A stretch of DNA of 64,000 nt from Pycnococcus provasolii (taxonomy: Eukaryota; Chlorophyta; Pseudoscourfieldiophyceae; Pseudoscourfieldiales). Each line of letters begins with the position of its first letter. The stretch's first letter is position 1. The translations under genes were made by a program, and so were the position numbers. The stretch is from positions 868,001 through 932,000 of the forward strand of contig CP150553.1 of assembly GCA_049487715.1 (NCBI GenBank), given 5' to 3'. Shown here piece by piece: positions 41,601-50,001 of this stretch. The notes under the pieces were generated by a model. That model had not been told where the DNA came from. It worked only from the letters and a program-made list of their open reading frames with translations, and did no database searches.

Positions 41601-44600
41601 ATGAATCCGTATATCCGAGCAGCGAAAAGAAGCCCCAGTACGCTTGTGCAACTCCGTACGAGATCGTGGACTTGTACGAGGCAAACTTCATGTTCCGACC
41701 ACGCTTCTCAAATTGCGCCTGCTTTGCAGCCACCTTCTCGAGAGCATCGCCACCAGAAGCGCCCAATCCAGCGCCAGCGCGCCGCCGGAACGATAACATC
41801 GACCGTGCCTCCTTGCGAAGCCCCCTCCACTTCGCTGCCGTTCCCTCTGGACTTAGGTCATCCACGACCGCATCCTCCTTCCAGCCGCTGCTCTGCAGGA
41901 ATAGATTTCCCCACGGATTCCTAAGTTGCCTGGCAATCGGATCGAATGCCATGCCGCACTCTGCCCCGAACGCTTTCGTCTTTTCTGCAATGATATTCTT
42001 GTTGATTTGAAGCGCCCTGTAATCCTTGATTCGCTCGGTGCGATGCTTCTGAATAGCGCGATCTACCTTTGCACTTAGGAGAATGATCAGAACGAGCGCC
42101 GTCATGCCACCAATCAAGCTGCTCAGAGCAATTGTGATAACGATCATCGTGTTCTTCGCCCACACCGCTTGAATGAGCTTCGGCGCGGCAATGTGCGACT
42201 CATCAGCTACATACAGTGCCTCATTCGTGGAAAGCCGTCGCTTGCGCACGGTAAACTCCAAGCTCTCACCTTGTGATAGCCTCCGTCGACGGTACCAGGG
42301 GAATGTGAACCACTGCTTGGTTTGATCCACAAATTTTGTGCCTGGCTGAATGCCGAAGTAGAGACGCGTCATATTGGGAGCCGTCTCAGCAACTGCCGTG
42401 AGATTCGCTGCATTGTGCGCCCGGCGCAACCACAGTGTGCGCTGAAGCGGCTTGCCATCAACGACATTCGGCAGCTCAGTCATCAGCATCTCGAGCAGCG
42501 CGACATCACGCTGCTCTCGCAAGCTTGCACTCTGCGCATTGCTGCCAGCAGATGTAGATGTTGCATTATCGCTGCTGAGGAGGGTCACAGTGCTATTTCT
42601 ATTCACCGCAACGGCGGCAGAGGCGGCGGCGGTGAATGGCACGTTCCATTCAAAATCATTCGTGTGGACGACCGCACCGGAAGACTTTTCGCAGAATCCC
42701 TGAGCGAGGTCAACTTCCATGGCGGAAATCTCAGGTTGAAGGACGCTGGCGGAGAGAAATGAGAGGATGGCTGGACCGAGCTCCATGTAAACTCTGCGTG
42801 AGGCCCACGTCCACGCCGCGTGGTTTGGCACGCCGGGGCCAGCCAGACGCATGAACACGAGCGCGTCTTTGAATTTTCCGTCTTTTGTGTACGCAGCCTG
42901 CAGCTCCGCCATTGTCTTGTTTGCGTTCACGCTCGGGTGTAAGCCACCGGAGAAGCCCTTGTAGAAGGCATCGAGGTCGTCAACGGTTTGCCCTGGTGCC
43001 TGAACCTGAAAGTGTACCGATCCCTCCTGAACGGTGACGAAAAAGTGCGAAGTGTTGCTCCGTGCCGTGTAGCTCTGCAGCCACGCGGAGTCCAAGGGCG
43101 GCGATGAGGGAGTCGGCGTGGTGGTGGCATTCGTCTCAGATGAGTTATTAAGGGCCGGCGATGATTGTGGTGGTGCTGGCGCACCATTCTGCGAAGTCAG
43201 ATTTGTCGAGAGCAATGCCACCTGAAAGCAGTTGGGAGCAAATAGATGATGATCTTCCCCTAAAATGGACTGCGATGTTGCAAGGCGATCGTTGAACGTA
43301 TTGTACGGCAGCGTCTCAAGCAGTGCGGCGGGAGAGGTGGAGTTGCTATCACTATGAAAGAGGTGATTGATGAGCGCGTCGCGGCGCGATAGCTCAGCAG
43401 CTGTGACTGGAATTAATCCTAGCTTGATCAGTCCTTCATCTACCTCTTTCTGCGTGACGAGATTATCCTTCTTGTCGTCGAAGAAGGCTGCAGCGCCGTC
43501 AAACGTGCACGGCTCCAAGCGTGTGCTGCTGGAACCAGCTATGTCAATGGCCGAGGTGGCCACGCCAGGTTGCTCGAGATGCTTCCCCTGTAGGCACGCG
43601 CGCGACTTCGCTGTGCGATACAGCAGGTCTGCATCGCGTGCATGCGCAATCTCGACATAACCCTTGCCTATCATCACATCTGCCGCTCCGATTCGCGCGG
43701 CTGGTGTTGACTGCAAAACTCCACGCTGCGCGTGTATGCTTAGGCGGCCAATGGCCGAGGCGGCGAGCAGCTTTATCTGAACAGACTCCTCAGGTGAGCT
43801 CACCTTTAGCTCATCAAGGGCCAAGGCTTCGTGTGCAAGTACCACCTCGGCGCTGCCCGCAAGCTGTGAATCAGCTTCGGCAAGCTTTGGTAACGACATT
43901 GGATCGCTCGAATCAGTTGTATTTGTCACGTTAGTACCTTCTGCGTTGGTGGGAGAAGCCACAGGAAGTGCATCGACCACACTCCCAATGTTGACATGCA
44001 GACTAAGAGGCCCGCTTGCCTTGCCACGGTACAGTGTAACGAAGCAGCTCCGATAGCACTCGGAATGGACGATACTTCCAGCGCAGCCTTTCTGATTTTT
44101 GATGGAAAGACGAGCGGTGCGATTCGCGTCCGCCAATTGAAGCACTTGCTTAGCCGTTGTGTTCGGAAACGAGGCATCCGAGGTACCGAGAGTGCGGTGA
44201 ACGTAGATGCGATGTTGCGTCGCATTGTCCATCGTCGTGACGTGAAGATAGCACGCCGTGAGATTCAGCTCGAGTCGGGAGACGTTGCGCGGCACCGTGA
44301 GATAACCCGGCTCGTAGTCGTAGCCACCATTATCATGCAGCCAGAAGTTCACGCTGACGTCCGGCAAGACGAGCGCTAATATGAGAAAAGTGATCGTGAC
44401 GCAGGCTGCGATGACTGTCTGTCCGATGCGCATTCCATCTTCGGACGTGTAGTGCTGCTGGCGAGTGAGCGACGCCATGAACGATCCAGCGCTACCGAAG
44501 CTAATGAGGCGATGATACAGGTACGTGGGCATCGCGAAGCCTGATCCGTCCATGTCCATCCTAGCACTCGCCTCGCCGTCGCTGGGTGCACCGTCATCGT

Positions 44601-45480
44601 CGTCGTCGTTCTTCTGCATTTCGGCCACAGCGCCGGGGGGAAAGCTCTGCAGCGCGCCGAGAACCTGCGCGCGTCCTGTCCTACGATCCGGCTCAGCACT
44701 CTGTATGCCGAACAATCGAGACGCGAGCGGGCGGGGCAACCTTGTCATATTCATCGCGGCACTCTCTGCGTCTAGCGATTCGTTGGTAGTTGCTTCGTCG
44801 TGAAGTCCTAGTTCACCGACGTGGTACTCGCGCTCGACAGCGTCGTGCATGTACCTTCCGACGAGTAAAGCCGCCGCCTTGTTCTGCGCGTCTGCGTCGT
44901 CCGCCTCGCCGCCGCCCATAGTCTCACTTCTCTGCATCGACTTGCTCGACATGCCGCTCTTGCCAGCATCTCCTAACGTCGCCGTCGGTTGCTGCTGCTG
45001 GTTCACGACGTACTGCTGCTGCAACGCGGGCTGAGGTGCGGCTGAATGTGCGAGCTGCTGCAAGTGGTGAGGCCGTGTCGTCGGCACAGCAGCATCTGCC
45101 GGCCCCTGTTGTGCATAGCTGTTGTTGGGCGGTGCTGTACCCACCTTAGCCGTTCCTGGCCTGGCCTGTATGGGAGGTAGGTGTCGTCGTGCCTGTCTCT
45201 GCGGTGGCGCGCTGAGCACCTCCTCGAGCGAGCGTCCCGCGGTGGCCGTTGCACTTGTTCCCTGAAGAGGCACCGCCGTCGCCGCCGCCCTCGCCGCGGC
45301 ATCCGCGTCACCGTTCCTCCTCCTCCTCTCTTGCCTGTGCGCCGCCTTGGACTGGAAGATGGCGAGCGCGCCTCCTCCTCCTCCTCCTCCTCCTCCTCCC
45401 GCGTTAAGGCGGCTTCTACCCGCGTGAGCCGAGGAGCTGGCGTTGGCGTTGTCCTCCCACGGCGCCACACGTCCGCCCAT
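38659..45480 (-). CDS. Very large EF-hand multipass membrane protein, unknown family
   Basis: A single 2273-codon frame from ATG 45480. Layout: disordered Gly/Gln/Ala-rich N-terminus (1-340); TM1 about 350-378 (VIAACVTITFLILALVLP); a long, presumably lumenal or extracellular part of some 730 residues with many N-x-S/T sequons; TM2 about 1108-1135 (MIVITIALSSLIGGMTALVL); a large soluble Arg/Lys-rich region with one short hydrophobic patch near 1522; a group of four to five TM segments at 1832-1995; EF-hand-like sequences near 2120-2180, one canonical (DTDGSGSIGYQEF); and a final TM at 2203-2227. It ends in an acidic tail. The architecture suggests a calcium-responsive membrane or channel-like protein, but I know no named family. 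A telobox lies 76 nt upstream. Confidence 0.8.
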   Translation of the reverse strand: MGGRVAPWEDNANASSSAHAGRSRLNAGGGGGGGGGGALAIFQSKAAHRQERRRRNGDADAAARAAATAVPLQGTSATATAGRSLEEVLSAPPQRQARRHLPPIQARPGTAKVGTAPPNNSYAQQGPADAAVPTTRPHHLQQLAHSAAPQPALQQQYVVNQQQQPTATLGDAGKSGMSSKSMQRSETMGGGEADDADAQNKAAALLVGRYMHDAVEREYHVGELGLHDEATTNESLDAESAAMNMTRLPRPLASRLFGIQSAEPDRRTGRAQVLGALQSFPPGAVAEMQKNDDDDDGAPSDGEASARMDMDGSGFAMPTYLYHRLISFGSAGSFMASLTRQQHYTSEDGMRIGQTVIAACVTITFLILALVLPDVSVNFWLHDNGGYDYEPGYLTVPRNVSRLELNLTACYLHVTTMDNATQHRIYVHRTLGTSDASFPNTTAKQVLQLADANRTARLSIKNQKGCAGSIVHSECYRSCFVTLYRGKASGPLSLHVNIGSVVDALPVASPTNAEGTNVTNTTDSSDPMSLPKLAEADSQLAGSAEVVLAHEALALDELKVSSPEESVQIKLLAASAIGRLSIHAQRGVLQSTPAARIGAADVMIGKGYVEIAHARDADLLYRTAKSRACLQGKHLEQPGVATSAIDIAGSSSTRLEPCTFDGAAAFFDDKKDNLVTQKEVDEGLIKLGLIPVTAAELSRRDALINHLFHSDSNSTSPAALLETLPYNTFNDRLATSQSILGEDHHLFAPNCFQVALLSTNLTSQNGAPAPPQSSPALNNSSETNATTTPTPSSPPLDSAWLQSYTARSNTSHFFVTVQEGSVHFQVQAPGQTVDDLDAFYKGFSGGLHPSVNANKTMAELQAAYTKDGKFKDALVFMRLAGPGVPNHAAWTWASRRVYMELGPAILSFLSASVLQPEISAMEVDLAQGFCEKSSGAVVHTNDFEWNVPFTAAASAAVAVNRNSTVTLLSSDNATSTSAGSNAQSASLREQRDVALLEMLMTELPNVVDGKPLQRTLWLRRAHNAANLTAVAETAPNMTRLYFGIQPGTKFVDQTKQWFTFPWYRRRRLSQGESLEFTVRKRRLSTNEALYVADESHIAAPKLIQAVWAKNTMIVITIALSSLIGGMTALVLIILLSAKVDRAIQKHRTERIKDYRALQINKNIIAEKTKAFGAECGMAFDPIARQLRNPWGNLFLQSSGWKEDAVVDDLSPEGTAAKWRGLRKEARSMLSFRRRAGAGLGASGGDALEKVAAKQAQFEKRGRNMKFASYKSTISYGVAQAYWGFFSLLGYTDSFNDVMLAHARLVTFRMGSELSKIASETVGALGANTNPQDGMSPMHIPHQNLLVSMKAKFETFIAALAEVERQEDTHLKDVVDKIQVLIRKRRPVMLAPCMRMLERAISSVESKGASLASSVLPTRVRSSLPSVFQRISEVIVRRLQGFLVNSLREFVNLKCYRNIAFGKLAGGIGGTSGIVLPGDFPNTTCVELMVTPQSLAAQRLCELDYVSVNVPSPNYMKTVAEHIKNFRIFAALFLLLRSAYSKISGGLPLICTHVVPSCGEINSKVYWTTVRETSAESIASRVCGVGDPAYQLVLGAMRAFDGARYRVGAPILKSQANVRDEPLKAASFLLRAAPRSADNSRNITYMLGCEDEGVLRSITLYYAHTAELAFRTTLRKFRANYLRFCRKSGVDAVQLDDKVWRKLRIKVRDRFPYVLRGVRHLNGKHRLDPKQRYNVVHGKRPEPRTQLDAFLREADVEVTNNKADHAVLMEPLLEDYKSYLRHRGLTTLAKQITENSFCAELEKLLGIPAKREKYTDLYGVLEMPSGGPDVLQLNVLTWFFLQLSEVLTHVTFVLLVPVPAMLAFLTLQNTVANIESLTGQQTGTFYLSDLKTLVYSPFDGFAFEKSVQPTFLYGMLSVLAWIVVASFELGNYYIMGERLNFITRSVRLLFYAVLGLMFVLTCAYIVSAFCWVVLGVIINPNIFLPYIAAAGTLVTSVTSSAKALAKKAQSYADNIQEKNARKFEMKINDANAEAMDPEEEVADDSPRRSAELPGKEPSSAAAAPAPMTEQEPGSTAGPVVESFSNARGVSSMGTAFAGTGSGGGNGFGPGASAGADGGDAALFKTFKRYAGADEEIEYSEFRAIFNDLNVSLPEDRIQKLYASADTDGSGSIGYQEFKTAWGDIQAVLVEEAMNELGLSPGRRSFLVCLGALILICMFVFIFVGVKAFLGSDGTVGAVVNSGLCVGGGGAMQGAKPKEEVDEAEVDAKIDEQDV

Positions 45481-46050
45481 GAGTAGGTATCGTAGTGTGA
45501 GCTTAAGCCGTGCCGTCGTCGTCGCCGCGGGGAAGGGAAGGGGAGGGAAGGGGGAGGGTTAGGGCGAGTCCAGCGGTTTGACCCGTTCAAAGAATAGTAC
45601 GGGACGCATGGGGGATGTTCAAACTCTTGCAAGCAAACTCGTGGGCTCAAGGGCTCTGCATTACGATAGTGCATGGCATTGGCCTTCGGACTCCTCCGGT
45701 CAACGTTGACGGGGCAAAACGGCTCAACGAGAACCACTTTTTAGGCGGCGAACCCGGGCGGAATGCGTACACACACCCAATGCACGACGTGAGATCACGC
45801 TGCAAATGGGACTCCGTGGTGCCGTAGGCGAATGTTTCGGCAAGGGCGAAGGTGTGACTGCCATATCAAACGTGACGCCGCTCTTTCGTGCGATTGGAGA
45901 TCACCTTAAGAACGGAAACATCGACGCAGCGAGGGCTTCATTGCTGTATTACACGTTTGTTTTTATAAATTTATCATGCGTTGGCTGGCGCACCGGGACT
46001 TCCCATCTGAACAATGGAGTCCGATTCCGCGCTGCCGCGCAGGACGTTCG
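45481..46050. other. Intergenic region
   Basis: 570 nt between the giant membrane gene's start and the PACRG-like gene's stop. GGGTTAGGG at 45556-45564 and a GGGAAGGG purine run lie just upstream of the membrane gene. The rest shows no supported gene, although open frames exist. Confidence 0.4.
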
Positions 46051-47232
46051 TCAAAGGCGGCGGGGAAGGCAGTGCGCGCCCACCCGACCGCCGCACGAAT
46101 GCCGTACGGTCGTCGTCTCATCCTGCTGCACGTCATCTTCCGTGGGCCCATACGGCGCACTTGGCCAACTTCTCCGCAGTGCGGTCTTGGGCCGCCGTGG
46201 CACCTCGCGCGACACCGTCACGCTTCGCGTGACGAGCACGTCGCGTTCCCACAACGGCGCGTCCACGCCGTAAGCGGTCCGAGGTCGCGGCGGCAGCGGC
46301 ACGCCGGCGGCTGTCGCCTGAAAGTCCAGCCTTTCCGGGTACGGCATGGGCGCATCGTATCCAAGTCGCACGAGGTTCAGCGCACGCGCCGCGGCATCCG
46401 CGACGTGCACCGACCGGCCACGGCCGTATCCCATGTCAACGTGGCATCTCCTTGCGTCGACGCGCGTGAGCTTGCCAAGCGCGGAGACGAGGAGTCGGCA
46501 GTGCATGCCTGGCATGCGCTTAGGCCCACGCGTGATGGCCGTCGCGAATTTGTCATCCGTCTCGCAAGCGAGTATGAAGACGTCAAGTCCGACGGCGTTC
46601 GTGACGAGGCTTTCGCTGCGAAAGAGCTTGAGAAATCCCTCCGCCGCGCGCTGCGCGCAGCGGCAGAGCGGCCCTCTCGGACCTCGCTTCCTTTGAAATC
46701 GCGCGATGAGCGTCTGCGAGCCTGCGTACGCGACGAACCTGTGCGGTTCGTTTTCCTCCTCGCACCCTTCAACGAACAGCGGCAGCCAGAGTTTGATTTC
46801 ATCGTCCGTGGGCGTTCGAGTCCAGTGTACGGAATTTCTGCCCTTGTGTTCGACTCTGAGCGGGAAGTCGCGCCTTTCGTACATGCGCCTCCACAGCGTG
46901 TGTTTGGATGGCGCGATGCCCCTCTCGAGTCGTTCAGCCGCGACTTCTTCGCCGCGTCCCATTTGCGTATCAGGCGTGGGCGTGGGCGTCGGGTTGTTGT
47001 GCAAGCCTGCCAAGGCCAGTTTATGCTTTTGGATTCCCCTCCCTCCTAGTCCTTGTTGTTTCTTTAAGAATCGGTCCGGTGCGGGCGGCGAGGTTGGGTG
47101 GTCGAACCCGCGCGCGCCTGCGTTGAGGAACGCGGCGGGCATGGCTTTGAACTGCGTGACTTCCGCCCCCCCCAGTTCCTGGAGCGTGGCCGGCCGCCTC
47201 TTCCTGGCTTGCATGAGGCGGTTGTCCGCCAT
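46051..47232 (-). CDS. PACRG-like (parkin co-regulated) axonemal protein
   Basis: A 393-aa product. ATG 47232 sits in a strong GCCATGG context. The segment RRMYERRDFPLRVEHKG, then LWLPLFVEGCEEENEPHRFVAYAG, aligns with the start of the PACRG ARM-like domain (YxRxDLPI.VEH ... YLPIFFxGLRE..HPYRFLA). PACRG stabilises the inner junction of ciliary doublet microtubules. The rest keeps helical repeats but is diverged (FLKLFRSESLVTNAVGLD), and the protein has extra N- and C-terminal extensions, so it is a PACRG-like paralogue, not certain PACRG. Predicted job: axoneme of a flagellate cell stage. Confidence 0.6.
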   Translation of the reverse strand: MADNRLMQARKRRPATLQELGGAEVTQFKAMPAAFLNAGARGFDHPTSPPAPDRFLKKQQGLGGRGIQKHKLALAGLHNNPTPTPTPDTQMGRGEEVAAERLERGIAPSKHTLWRRMYERRDFPLRVEHKGRNSVHWTRTPTDDEIKLWLPLFVEGCEEENEPHRFVAYAGSQTLIARFQRKRGPRGPLCRCAQRAAEGFLKLFRSESLVTNAVGLDVFILACETDDKFATAITRGPKRMPGMHCRLLVSALGKLTRVDARRCHVDMGYGRGRSVHVADAAARALNLVRLGYDAPMPYPERLDFQATAAGVPLPPRPRTAYGVDAPLWERDVLVTRSVTVSREVPRRPKTALRRSWPSAPYGPTEDDVQQDETTTVRHSCGGRVGAHCLPRRL

Positions 47233-47639
47233 GGCAAGGTGGTAAGCTGACGTCACGCCTATTGCAGTCGATGCGTCGTTGTTGACTTGGAGAGTCAAGT
47301 AGGAGCGGAGAGGAATGGCGGGGGGGGAACGAAGGCGGGGCGGTCAACAAGAGGGCTTTGCTCAGGGAATACGGGTCAGGTGGGGATCTGTCGTTGCCCA
47401 CCCATGCACGGAGACAGAGTTGTCTGATGGCACTTCCCTTGGCAAGGGCACAACGCATTCACGGGTCCCCTTTCGGCCCCAGGCCCAGGGACCTCACAGA
47501 TGACAGAGGCACCAGGCAACAGGGTCAGGTTGGTTCTTGAATACAGGGCACCACCATTCGTGAATTTTCGCCTGGTACAACAGACTAATAACAGGTCGGC
47601 GCCTTCCGACCTAATAAGTAATAACCCGTCTCGCATACA
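47233..47639. other. Intergenic, upstream of PACRG-like gene
   Basis: 407 nt with no supported gene. It includes the PACRG-like promoter and ends where the fold-back repeat begins. Confidence 0.4.
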
Positions 47640-47702
47640 TACAGTCATTTGTTCTCAGTTTGTCCCACTTTTCGAACTCCGTAGGTGCCGTTGAACTAAA
47701 CT

Positions 47703-47757
47703 TTGGAGGAACTCTGGAGGAACTCTGGAGGAACTCTGGAGGAACTCTGGAGGACTC
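47703..47757. repeat. GGAGGAACTCT tandem repeat
   Basis: Four 11-bp units plus a partial fifth in the left arm of the fold-back repeat; the mirrored copy is at about 48443-48497 in the right arm. Confidence 0.85.
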
Positions 47758-48510
47758 AAGGAGGAACTTTTGGTCGAGGAACCCTCTCCGACCCTCTCCA
47801 GCGTCCCCACGCTGGGAGGCCACGGTCCAGCGTCGCAACTCTTGTTGGTTGTACCTTCAGGTTGTACGGTTGTACGGTTGCCCCTGTCTCGATACTTTGT
47901 CTACACCAGGAAGGTGGTACGGCTTGTGGCGCCATGGCGTCATCGCAGGCGGTGGTGGCGCGCGTAGCGGCGCAGCATGAGGTGTTCAGCTGGTGAGCTG
48001 GGTGACTGGTGAGGCGTAAGTATACTTAATGTAAGTTAATGTTGTAACATTGTCAACAACATCTCGTTGTATACAACCTTAAGGTCAACCCACTCTCCCT
48101 TAAGGTCGCCTTCTTTAGTCTTTCCCCTCCATGTTGGTTTGATGTTGAGGAAGTTGTTACAACATTAACTTACATTAGTATACTTACGCCTCACCAGTCA
48201 CCCAGCTCACCAGCTGAACACCTCATGCTGCGCCGCTACGCGCGCCACCACCGCCTGCGATGACGCCATGGCGCCACAAGCCGTACCACCTTCCTGGTGT
48301 AGACAAAGTATCGAGACAGGGGCCCCTCAACCGTACAACCTGAAGGTACAACCAACAAGAGTTGCGACGCTGGACCGTGGCCTCCCAGCGTGGGGACGCT
48401 GGAGAGGGTCGGAGAGGGTTCCTCGACCAAAAGTTCCTCCTTGAGTTCCTCCAGAGTTCCTCCAGAGTTCCTCCAGAGTTCCTCCAGAGTTCCTCCAAAG
48501 TTTAGTTCAA

Positions 48511-48745
48511 CCAAGGGGAGATAACATGGGGTGGCAACTCCGGGGGGGGGTCTCACGAGTTCCGGAGACAGACCAAGGGATGGACTTACAGCTCAGGTTG
48601 CTTTCGGGCAAAAGGGACCCCACTCTTGGTCGTATCTACGTACTGGTCTGGTCTAACTGCCTTACACTTACGACCAAATGTCTGTCTCCGGAACTCAAAC
48701 AACGGTGCCTGGTCGGAGTTGCCACCCCATGTTATTTCCCCTTGG
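48511..48745. mobile_element. MITE-like 235-bp element with TIRs and 5-bp TSD
   Basis: The ends are inverted: CCAAGGGGAGATAACATGGG at the left and its reverse complement at the right, matching over 32 bp with one mismatch, with further subterminal inverted matches (GAGTTCCGGAGACAGAC). It is flanked by TTCAA at 48506-48510 and 48746-48750. The uninterrupted sequence with one TTCAA is present at the mirrored point of the left arm (around 47694-47698), proving insertion after the arms formed. It encodes no protein, as expected of a non-autonomous element. Confidence 0.92.
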
Positions 48746-48801
48746 TTCAACGGCACCTACGGAGTTCGAAAAGTGGGACAAACTGAGAACAAATGACTGT
48801 A

Positions 48802-49147
48802 ACACTACATACTCTGTCCCGTGTCCATCTGATGTCTGAAGTTAAGAAACCACACGCAGATACCTTAGGCCGTCCTGTAGTACTATGATACCGGTTCCGT
48901 GCACCGCACCTGTCACCTGTCACCTGTGGCATGCAAGGCTGAATTGATCGATGAGAGGGTGCGTATCCCTCCCTCCTGTCCTGTCCTGTCCTGTGACTCC
49001 TGTCCTGTCCTGTCCTGTAGTACTAGGCTTCCTCCCCGGTAGGAAGTCTACCCGTAGGGAGGCTTGCTCTGGTATGCGTGTTTCGCATCACCAAACACCT
49101 CTCGGGCCCGTCTTGTCCCGTCCTCGTCGAACACTCGAACGTCCGTG
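48802..49147. other. Intergenic region with CCTGT pentamer repeat
   Basis: 346 nt. CTGTCACCTGTCACCTGT at about 48908-48930 and about seven CCTGT units at 48975-49020, broken once by GACT, precede the next gene. Otherwise no feature is visible. Confidence 0.5.
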
Positions 49148-49936
49148 ATGGCCGACGAAGAGCCGGCACCCGAACAACAACCAGACGCTGAGGCGGAGGC
49201 GGAGGCGGAGGCGGGGGCTCCCGCCGCAGAGCCGGAACCCGCGCCCGAGCCTGATGCGCCCGCAGAGCCGGAAGCGGAGGCTGACGCAACGGCGGAGCTC
49301 TCGCCGACGGCGACGAGAGCAGAGGAACAAACAGGGGCGACGGCCAACTCCTACCTGGCTGTCGAGGTGACAGCGCGCGAAATTCGCGCGTTCCGAACGT
49401 CGCAGGCGGCAAGGCGTTTCCCGGCGTTGCGCACAATGTCAGACGAGGACGTTGCGGCTCTCATCGTCGCGGACCGCGCGTCGAAGGCGGCACGAGGGGT
49501 GCGCCAGAAGGTGACCCCCAGGCCGGTGGTGGAGGCGCCGTACCGCCCGAGCCTTCGCCCTCCTGTGCAGAACGAGGGTGGCGTCGCCGAGAAGCGGCCT
49601 AACTTCAGCCCGGTCAACCCGCACGCAGCAAGGCGCACCGTCGAGCGCAAGGGTCCGGACAGCTTCGCCATCTGCGAGGCGCCGTACGATGAGGCGAAGG
49701 AGGAGTACCTCAACTCGCTCTTCAACGACCAGCGCAACCGCATCGGGCTCGGGTTCACGTACAACAACCCCAGCGAAGCGAAGTCGACCATCGCCGTGAA
49801 CTATTACCTCAACTCGCCAGACGCTGAGACGCTCGCGATGGAGAAGGAGGAGACGCTTCGTCGCTCTATCGCCAACAAGGAGTCGTTCATTATGTCGTAC
49901 AACGCCATGAGGGAAAGGCGCATGCAAGCCGAGTAG
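49148..49936 (+). CDS. Hypothetical protein, Glu/Ala-rich N-terminus, perhaps axonemal
   Basis: A 262-aa product from ATG 49148. Residues 1-65 are an acidic Glu/Ala/Pro run (from GAGGCG repeats). The rest is Arg-rich and conserved-looking: YRPSLRPPVQNEGG, then EEYLNSLFNDQRNRIGLGF, TYNNPSEAKSTIAVNYYL, and an end MSYNAMRERRMQ. I do not recognise the family. The neighbours are probable ciliary proteins and its composition (short, charged, Tyr-Asn motifs) is like microtubule-associated axonemal proteins, which is only a hint. TGTAA lies at 49973-49977. It is convergent with the next gene. Confidence 0.6.
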   Translation: MADEEPAPEQQPDAEAEAEAEAGAPAAEPEPAPEPDAPAEPEAEADATAELSPTATRAEEQTGATANSYLAVEVTAREIRAFRTSQAARRFPALRTMSDEDVAALIVADRASKAARGVRQKVTPRPVVEAPYRPSLRPPVQNEGGVAEKRPNFSPVNPHAARRTVERKGPDSFAICEAPYDEAKEEYLNSLFNDQRNRIGLGFTYNNPSEAKSTIAVNYYLNSPDAETLAMEKEETLRRSIANKESFIMSYNAMRERRMQAE

Positions 49937-50001
49937 TGAGCTTGGGAAAACAGAGCAAGTGGAACAAGCGCTTGTAAACAAGCCCGGTTTTTGTTAAAAA
50001 T

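Larger units (their letters stand above)
47640..48801. mobile_element. Fold-back inverted repeat, about 0.4-kb arms
   Basis: The left arm 47640-48048 and right arm 48156-48801 are inverted copies, with a 107-nt unique spacer between. After removing the 235-bp insertion and its 5-bp duplication from the right arm, the arms are 409 and 406 nt and nearly identical, differing by a few substitutions and small indels. Both arms hold the same GGAGGAACTCT tandem units and a short ATG frame (MASSQAVVARVAAQHEVFSW in the left arm, 47934-47996). The spacer has two CCTTAAGGTC copies. A transcript would fold into a roughly 400-bp double-stranded hairpin. It may be a fold-back transposon or an inverted duplication. 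Confidence 0.9.

Noticed and set aside
45806-47049. Plus-strand frames opposite the PACRG-like gene
   Set aside because: The minus frame has a recognisable PACRG-type segment and a strong start context; the plus frames have none.
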